Assembly (NCBI RefSeq): GCF_001184025.1
Contig: NZ_BBYG01000011.1
Location: 517,574-581,573, forward strand
Direction of reading: 5' to 3'
DNA from: Streptomyces maremycinicus
Lineage (GTDB): Bacteria; Actinomycetota; Actinomycetes; Streptomycetales; Streptomycetaceae
Length of the DNA: 64,000 bases
Shown here: positions 59,514 through 64,000 of the stretch, in pieces
Layout: each line of letters begins with the position of its first letter
Numbering within the stretch: the first letter of the stretch is position 1
Program-made: the position numbers and the translations under genes
The notes under the pieces: generated by a model
The model's database searches: none
What the model was told of the DNA's origin: nothing
The model's input: only the letters and a program-made list of their open reading frames with translations

Positions 59514-60587
59514 GTGCCCACTGTGCCCCCGGCCACGCCGGCCGCTCGGAGGACCGCGGTGGACGTGACCGCGCTCCTGGAGCGCGGCCGCACCCTGGCC
59601 ACACCGGTGCTGCGGGCGGCCGTCGACCGTCTGGCACCGCCCATGGACACGGTCGCCGCCTACCACTTCGGCTGGATCGACGCCCAGGGCAACCCGACCG
59701 ACGGCGACGGCGGCAAGGCCGTGCGTCCCGCCCTCGCGGTGCTCTCCGCCGAGGTCACCGGCGCCGCTCCCGAGGTCGGCGTCCCCGGCGCGGTCGCCGT
59801 CGAACTGGTCCACAACTTCTCGCTCCTGCACGACGACCTGATGGACGGCGACGAGCAGCGCAGGCACCGCGACACCGTCTGGAAGGTGCACGGCCCCGCC
59901 CAGGCCATCCTGGTCGGCGACGCCCTGTTCGCCCTCGCGGGTGAGATCCTCCTCGAACTCGGCACGGCCGAGGCGGCCCGCGCGACCCACCGCATGACCG
60001 TGGCCACCCGGGCCCTCATCGACGGCCAGGCCCAGGACATCTCCTACGAGCACCGCGACCGGGTCAGCGTCGAGGAGTGCCTGGAGATGGAGGGCAACAA
60101 GACCGGTGCGCTGCTGGCCTGCGCCAGTTCCATCGGCGCCGTGCTCGGCGGGGCGGACCGGCACACCGCCGACGCCCTGGAGAAGTACGGCTACCACCTC
60201 GGCCTCGCCTTCCAGGCCGTGGACGACCTGCTGGGCATCTGGGGCGACCCGGAGGCCACCGGCAAGCAGACCTGGAGCGACCTGCGCCAGCGCAAGAAGT
60301 CCCTGCCCGTGGTGGCGGCGCTCGCGGCGGACGGGTCCGCCTCCGAGCGGCTCGGGGAGATCCTCGCCGCCGACGCCAAGAGCAGCGACTTCGACACCTT
60401 CTCCGAGGGGGAGTTCGCGGCCCGCGCCGCCCTGATCGAGGAGGCCGGCGGCCGTGACTGGACCGCCGGGGAGGCCCGCCGCCAGCACGCCGTCGCCCTG
60501 GAGGCCCTGAACGCCGTGGACATGCCCGAACAGGTGCGGGAGAGCTTCACGGCGCTCGCCGACTTCGTCGTCGTACGAAAGAGATGA
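59514..60587 (+). CDS. Polyprenyl (farnesyl/geranylgeranyl) diphosphate synthase
   Basis: 357 aa from GTG 59514, 6 nt after AGAGGAG. An in-frame ATG at 59448 (379 aa) overlaps hpnE's stop as TGATG and also has GAGGAGG, but the extra 22 residues use rare codons (AGA, GGA, ACA) and look like leader. The first Asp-rich motif is LLHDDLMDGDEQRRHRDTVW (DDxxD). The second is FQAVDDLLGIWGD (DDxxG). HFGWIDAQGNP is an actinobacterial hallmark. It elongates allylic diphosphates to FPP or GGPP for HpnD. Product length is not determined from sequence. Confidence 0.92.
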   Translation: MPTVPPATPAARRTAVDVTALLERGRTLATPVLRAAVDRLAPPMDTVAAYHFGWIDAQGNPTDGDGGKAVRPALAVLSAEVTGAAPEVGVPGAVAVELVHNFSLLHDDLMDGDEQRRHRDTVWKVHGPAQAILVGDALFALAGEILLELGTAEAARATHRMTVATRALIDGQAQDISYEHRDRVSVEECLEMEGNKTGALLACASSIGAVLGGADRHTADALEKYGYHLGLAFQAVDDLLGIWGDPEATGKQTWSDLRQRKKSLPVVAALAADGSASERLGEILAADAKSSDFDTFSEGEFAARAALIEEAGGRDWTAGEARRQHAVALEALNAVDMPEQVRESFTALADFVVVRKR

Positions 60588-60704
60588 TCCCTATCGGTCG
60601 AATAGCCCTCGCGTAGTCGCCGGCCGGTGTGCGAGGAGAGAGCACCGGCCGACGGCGGACCCACAGCAGACGCAACGCCATGCACACTGCACGAAGGGGA
60701 AGCC

Positions 60705-62726
60705 ATGACAGCGACGACCGACGGAAGCACCGGGGCCCTGCCGCCCCGCGCTGCCGCGGCCAGCGAAACCGACATCACCATCCCCGTGGCGGCCGGGGTA
60801 CAAGAAGCCGCCGCGAGCGCCGTGCAACGCGCCATCGACCACCTGCTCGCCCAGCAGGACGCCGAGGGCTGGTGGAAGGGCGACCTCGAGACCAACGTCA
60901 CCATGGACGCCGAGGACCTGCTGCTCCGTCAGTTCCTCGGCATCCGGGACGAAGCCACGACCCGGGCCGCCGCGCTCTTCGTCCGCGGCGAGCAGCGCGA
61001 GGACGGCACCTGGGCCACCTTCTACGGCGGACCGCCCGACCTCTCCGCCACCGTCGAGGCGTACGTCGCGCTGCGGCTGGCTGGCGACGCTCCCGAGGCA
61101 CCCCACATGCGCCGGGCCTCCGAGTGGATCCGCGAGCAGGGGGGCATCGCCGCCGCCCGGGTCTTCACCCGGATCTGGCTGGCCCTCTTCGGCTGGTGGA
61201 AGTGGGAGGACCTGCCCGAACTCCCGCCGGAGCTCCTGTTCTTCCCCAAGTGGTTCCCGCTGAGCATCTACAACTTCGGCTGCTGGGCCCGGCAGACGAT
61301 CGTGCCGCTCACCGTCGTGTCGGCGAAGCGCCCGGTGCGCCCGGCGCCGTTCCCGCTCGACGAGCTGCACACCGACCCCGCCGACCCCAACCCGGCCAGG
61401 CCGCTCGCCCCGGTGAACACCTGGGACGGGCTCTTCCAGCGGCTCGACAAGGTGGTGCGCGGCTACCGGTCGGTCGCGGTGCGCCGGCTGCGCGGGGCGG
61501 CCCTGAACTCCGCCGCCCGCTGGATCGTCGAACGGCAGGAGAACGACGGCGCCTGGGGCGGCATCCAGCCGCCGGCCGTGTACTCGATGATCGCCCTGCA
61601 CCTGCTCGGCTACGACCTCCGGCACCCGGTGATGCGGGCGGGTCTGGAGTCGCTGGATCGCTACGCCGTGTGGCGCGAGGACGGCGCGCGGATGATCGAG
61701 GCCTGTCAGTCACCGGTGTGGGACACCTGTCTGGCGACCATCGCGCTGGCCGACGCGGGACTGCCCGCCGACCACCCGCAACTGGTCAAGGCCGCTGACT
61801 GGATGCTCGGCGAGCAGGTCGTCCGGCCGGGCGACTGGTCGGTGAGCAGACCCCAACTCCCGCCGGGTGGCTGGGCGTTCGAGTTCCACAACGACAACTA
61901 CCCGGACATCGACGACACCGCCGAGGTCGTCCTCGCGCTGCGCCGGGTCAAGCACCACGACCCGGAGCGGATGGACCGGGCCATCGCGCGCGGGGTGCGC
62001 TGGAACCTCGGGATGCAGTCGAAGAACGGAGGCTGGGGAGCCTTCGACGTCGACAACACCAGCCCGTTCCCCAACCGGATGCCCTTCTGCGACTTCGGCG
62101 AGGTCATCGACCCGCCGTCCGCCGACGTCACCGCGCACGTGGTCGAGATGCTGGCGATCGAAGGGCTCTCGCACGACCCGCGCACCCGGCGCGGCATCGA
62201 GTGGCTGCTGGCCGAACAGGAGCCGGACGGCTCGTGGTTCGGACGCTGGGGCGTCAACTACGTCTACGGCACCGGGTCGGTGGTGCCCGCGCTCACCGCG
62301 GCGGGCATGCCCGCGCAGCACCCCGCGATCCGACGGGCGGTCGCCTGGCTGGAGCGGGTGCAGAACGACGACGGCGGCTGGGGCGAGGACCTGCGCTCCT
62401 ATCAGGACGCCACCCGCTGGAGCGGCCGGGGCGCCTCGACGGCCTCCCAGACGGCCTGGGCGCTGATGGCGCTGCTGGCGGCCGGGGAGAGGGGCTCCGA
62501 GGCCGTCGAGCGGGGCGTCACCTGGCTGGCCCGGACCCAGCGGGAGGACGGCTCCTGGGACGAGCCCTACTTCACCGGCACCGGCTTCCCCTGGGACTTC
62601 TCGATCAACTACCACCTCTACCGGCAGGTCTTCCCGCTGACCGCGCTCGGCCGGTACGTCCACGGAGAGCCGTTCGGCCAGCAGCCCGCCACGCACGCGG
62701 CTTCCACCGAGGCCAAGGGGGGCTGA
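60705..62726 (+). CDS. shc: Squalene-hopene cyclase
   Basis: 673 aa. The protonating DxDD motif is D401-I-D403-D404 (PDIDDTAEV). Multiple QW repeats are visible, such as QQDAEGWW, QENDGAWGG, QSKNGGWGAFD, QEPDGSWFGRWG and QNDDGGWGEDL. The C-terminus has DFSINYHLYRQVFPLTALGRYV. It is a monotopic membrane enzyme that folds squalene into hopene/hopanol. A 117-bp gap separates it from the prenyl synthase, so it may also have its own promoter. The stop overlaps the next gene's start (TGATG). Confidence 0.97.
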   Translation: MTATTDGSTGALPPRAAAASETDITIPVAAGVQEAAASAVQRAIDHLLAQQDAEGWWKGDLETNVTMDAEDLLLRQFLGIRDEATTRAAALFVRGEQREDGTWATFYGGPPDLSATVEAYVALRLAGDAPEAPHMRRASEWIREQGGIAAARVFTRIWLALFGWWKWEDLPELPPELLFFPKWFPLSIYNFGCWARQTIVPLTVVSAKRPVRPAPFPLDELHTDPADPNPARPLAPVNTWDGLFQRLDKVVRGYRSVAVRRLRGAALNSAARWIVERQENDGAWGGIQPPAVYSMIALHLLGYDLRHPVMRAGLESLDRYAVWREDGARMIEACQSPVWDTCLATIALADAGLPADHPQLVKAADWMLGEQVVRPGDWSVSRPQLPPGGWAFEFHNDNYPDIDDTAEVVLALRRVKHHDPERMDRAIARGVRWNLGMQSKNGGWGAFDVDNTSPFPNRMPFCDFGEVIDPPSADVTAHVVEMLAIEGLSHDPRTRRGIEWLLAEQEPDGSWFGRWGVNYVYGTGSVVPALTAAGMPAQHPAIRRAVAWLERVQNDDGGWGEDLRSYQDATRWSGRGASTASQTAWALMALLAAGERGSEAVERGVTWLARTQREDGSWDEPYFTGTGFPWDFSINYHLYRQVFPLTALGRYVHGEPFGQQPATHAASTEAKGG

Positions 62727-63367
62727 TGAGCACACAGCCCGTCCCGTCCCCGCTGCTGATCGCCTGCGCCCTCGGCATCGAGCACCTCGCCCTGCGCATG
62801 GGCGACCGCGGCGGAGCCGACGGGCCGGTCACCGTCCTGCGGACGGGCATGGGACCCAGGGCGGCGGAGCGCTCCGTCACCCGCGTTCTCGCCGACCCGG
62901 TTTTCGCCGGGGCGGCCGTACTGGCCACCGGCTTCTGTGCCGGTCTCGCACCCGGGATGCACCCCGGTGATCTGGTCGTCGCCGAGGAGACCCGCGATCC
63001 GCGCGGCAGTGTCCCCTGCGTCGGCACCGAACTGCTCGTCAAGGAACTCGCCCGCACCCTGCCCGGGCGCACCGTCCACACCGGTCCGCTCACCGGCTCC
63101 GATCACGTCGTTCGCGGTCACGAGCGGGCCGACCTGCTGGCGACCGGCGCGATCGCCCTCGACATGGAGTCGGCGGCGACGCTGCTGAGCGCCGTGCGCA
63201 CCGAGCCGCGCCCGGTTGCGGCCGTCCGGGTGGTCGTGGACGCTCCTGAACATGAACTCGTCCGGATCGGCACGGTGCGCGGTGGAATATCGGCTTTCCG
63301 CGTTCTTCGCTCGGTCCTGCCTGCTTTTTTCGAATGGCACCGTAATGTTCTGCTCCCCCGGAGGTGA
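62726..63367 (+). CDS. hpnG: Phosphorylase-superfamily nucleosidase HpnG (adenosylhopane nucleosidase)
   Basis: 213 aa. Nucleoside-phosphorylase-like fold with TVLRTGMGPRAAERSV near residue 36, ATGFCAGLAPGMHPGDLVVA and the catalytic LDMESAATLL (about 147). In hopanoid biosynthesis HpnG removes adenine from adenosylhopane to give ribosylhopane. Similar enzymes also act as MTA/SAH nucleosidases. The start overlaps shc's stop and hpnH follows 5 bp downstream. Confidence 0.9.
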   Translation: MSTQPVPSPLLIACALGIEHLALRMGDRGGADGPVTVLRTGMGPRAAERSVTRVLADPVFAGAAVLATGFCAGLAPGMHPGDLVVAEETRDPRGSVPCVGTELLVKELARTLPGRTVHTGPLTGSDHVVRGHERADLLATGAIALDMESAATLLSAVRTEPRPVAAVRVVVDAPEHELVRIGTVRGGISAFRVLRSVLPAFFEWHRNVLLPRR

Positions 63368-63372
63368 GCCAC

Positions 63373-64000
63373 ATGGCCATGCCGCTGCGCCAGTCCATCA
63401 AGGTCGCTACATACCTGGCCGAACAGAAGCTCCGCAAGCGGGACAAGTTCCCGCTCATCGTCGAGCTGGAACCCCTCTTCGCCTGCAACCTCAAGTGCGA
63501 GGGCTGCGGCAAGATCCAGCATCCGGCGGGAGTGCTCAAGCAGCGCATGCCGGTCGCCCAGGCCGTGGGCGCGGTGCTGGAGTCCGGTGCGCCGATGGTG
63601 TCCATCGCGGGCGGAGAGCCCCTGATGCACCCTCAGATCGATGAGATCGTGCGGCAGTTGGTGGCCAAGAGGAAGTACGTCTTCCTCTGCACCAACGCCA
63701 TGCTGCTGCGCAAGAAGCTGGAGAAGTTCACCCCCTCTCCCTACTTCGCCTTCGCCGTGCACATCGACGGACTGCGGGAGCGGCACGACGAGTCGGTGGC
63801 CAAGGAGGGTGTGTTCGACGAGGCCGTGGCGGCCATCAAGGAGGCCAAGCGGCGCGGCTTCCGGGTGACCACCAACTCGACCTTCTTCAACACCGACACC
63901 CCGCAGACCGTCATCGAGGTGCTCAACTACCTCAACGACGACCTCAAGGTCGACGAGATGATGATCTCGCCTGCCTACGCCTACGAGAAGGCTCCCGACC
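63373..64000 (+). CDS. hpnH: Radical SAM protein HpnH (adenosylhopane synthase), 5' part
   Basis: The first 209 codons are in the window and the gene runs off the end. ATG 63373 follows GGAGGTGAG. The iron-sulfur motif is C38xxxC42xxC45 (ACNLKCEGCGK). The SAM-binding GGEPLMHP is at about residues 80-87 (SIAGGEPLMHPQ), and VHIDGLRERHDESV is typical. It adds the 5'-deoxyadenosyl group of SAM to diploptene to form adenosylhopane. It lies 5 bp after hpnG, which acts on its product. Confidence 0.95.
   Translation, partial: MAMPLRQSIKVATYLAEQKLRKRDKFPLIVELEPLFACNLKCEGCGKIQHPAGVLKQRMPVAQAVGAVLESGAPMVSIAGGEPLMHPQIDEIVRQLVAKRKYVFLCTNAMLLRKKLEKFTPSPYFAFAVHIDGLRERHDESVAKEGVFDEAVAAIKEAKRRGFRVTTNSTFFNTDTPQTVIEVLNYLNDDLKVDEMMISPAYAYEKAPD

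Overview
The window is high-GC actinobacterial chromosome, almost certainly Streptomyces. Evidence is the extreme G/C bias at third codon positions, many GTG and TTG starts, a WhiB-family protein, an SsgA-like sporulation protein, a two-domain small laccase and a complete hopanoid operon. From memory (not searched), the gene order resembles the SCO6700-SCO6766 region of S. coelicolor. There is no phage, IS element, CRISPR array or rRNA.

Layout. 1-5 kb: tail of a MarR-type gene, a DUF3048 lipoprotein, a zinc alcohol dehydrogenase, and a divergent DNA ligase / LigD-type polymerase pair (NHEJ). 5-12 kb: a secreted redox module. It has a cupredoxin/DUF1080 protein and a ThuA/PQQ-type sugar dehydrogenase, coupled through GTGA, and divergent to them a small laccase and a LacI regulator with its own operator. 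12-18 kb: VOC protein, WhiB protein, then three non-standard tRNA-like genes (anticodons GCU, CUC, CCA) around a zinc-ribbon SDR protein and a leucine-rich-repeat protein. An acyl-ACP desaturase follows. 18-25 kb: DDAH, an ABC-F ATPase, SsgD, a BNR-repeat exoprotein, endonuclease V, a small membrane protein and a saccharopine-dehydrogenase-like reductase. 25-30 kb: a beta-oxidation operon (CoA-transferase, thiolase, FadB/J-type multienzyme). 30-48 kb: MerR regulator, asparagine-type permease, PfkB kinase, two secreted peptidases, D-amino-acid oxidase, a second ABC-F protein, Tex, GlxA/DJ-1 pair, enoyl-CoA hydratase, RsbW-like kinase, IPP isomerase and a CDF transporter.

48.5-55.7 kb: seven co-directional, mostly overlapping genes. 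They encode two CDP-alcohol phosphatidyltransferases, a sugar/polyol-phosphate nucleotidyltransferase, a glycerol-1-phosphate-dehydrogenase-like enzyme, a GT2 glycosyltransferase and a Wzm/Wzt-type ABC exporter. This looks like synthesis and export of an unknown polyol-phosphate glycan or lipid. A strong terminator closes it.

55.8-64 kb: the hopanoid operon hpnC-hpnD-(50-aa ORF)-hpnE-prenyl synthase-shc-hpnG-hpnH. Most joints overlap, and a 21-codon leader ORF sits ahead of hpnC. The enzymes convert FPP through presqualene-PP and hydroxysqualene to squalene, then hopene, then adenosylhopane and ribosylhopane. The idi gene at 46 kb could supply isoprenoid precursor.

The most unusual content is the tRNA-like/SDR/LRR module (13.6-16.6 kb), the proposed sugar dehydrogenase-cupredoxin-laccase chain, and the polyol-phosphate export cluster. 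Short tandem repeats (9-21 bp units) recur in many intergenic gaps.
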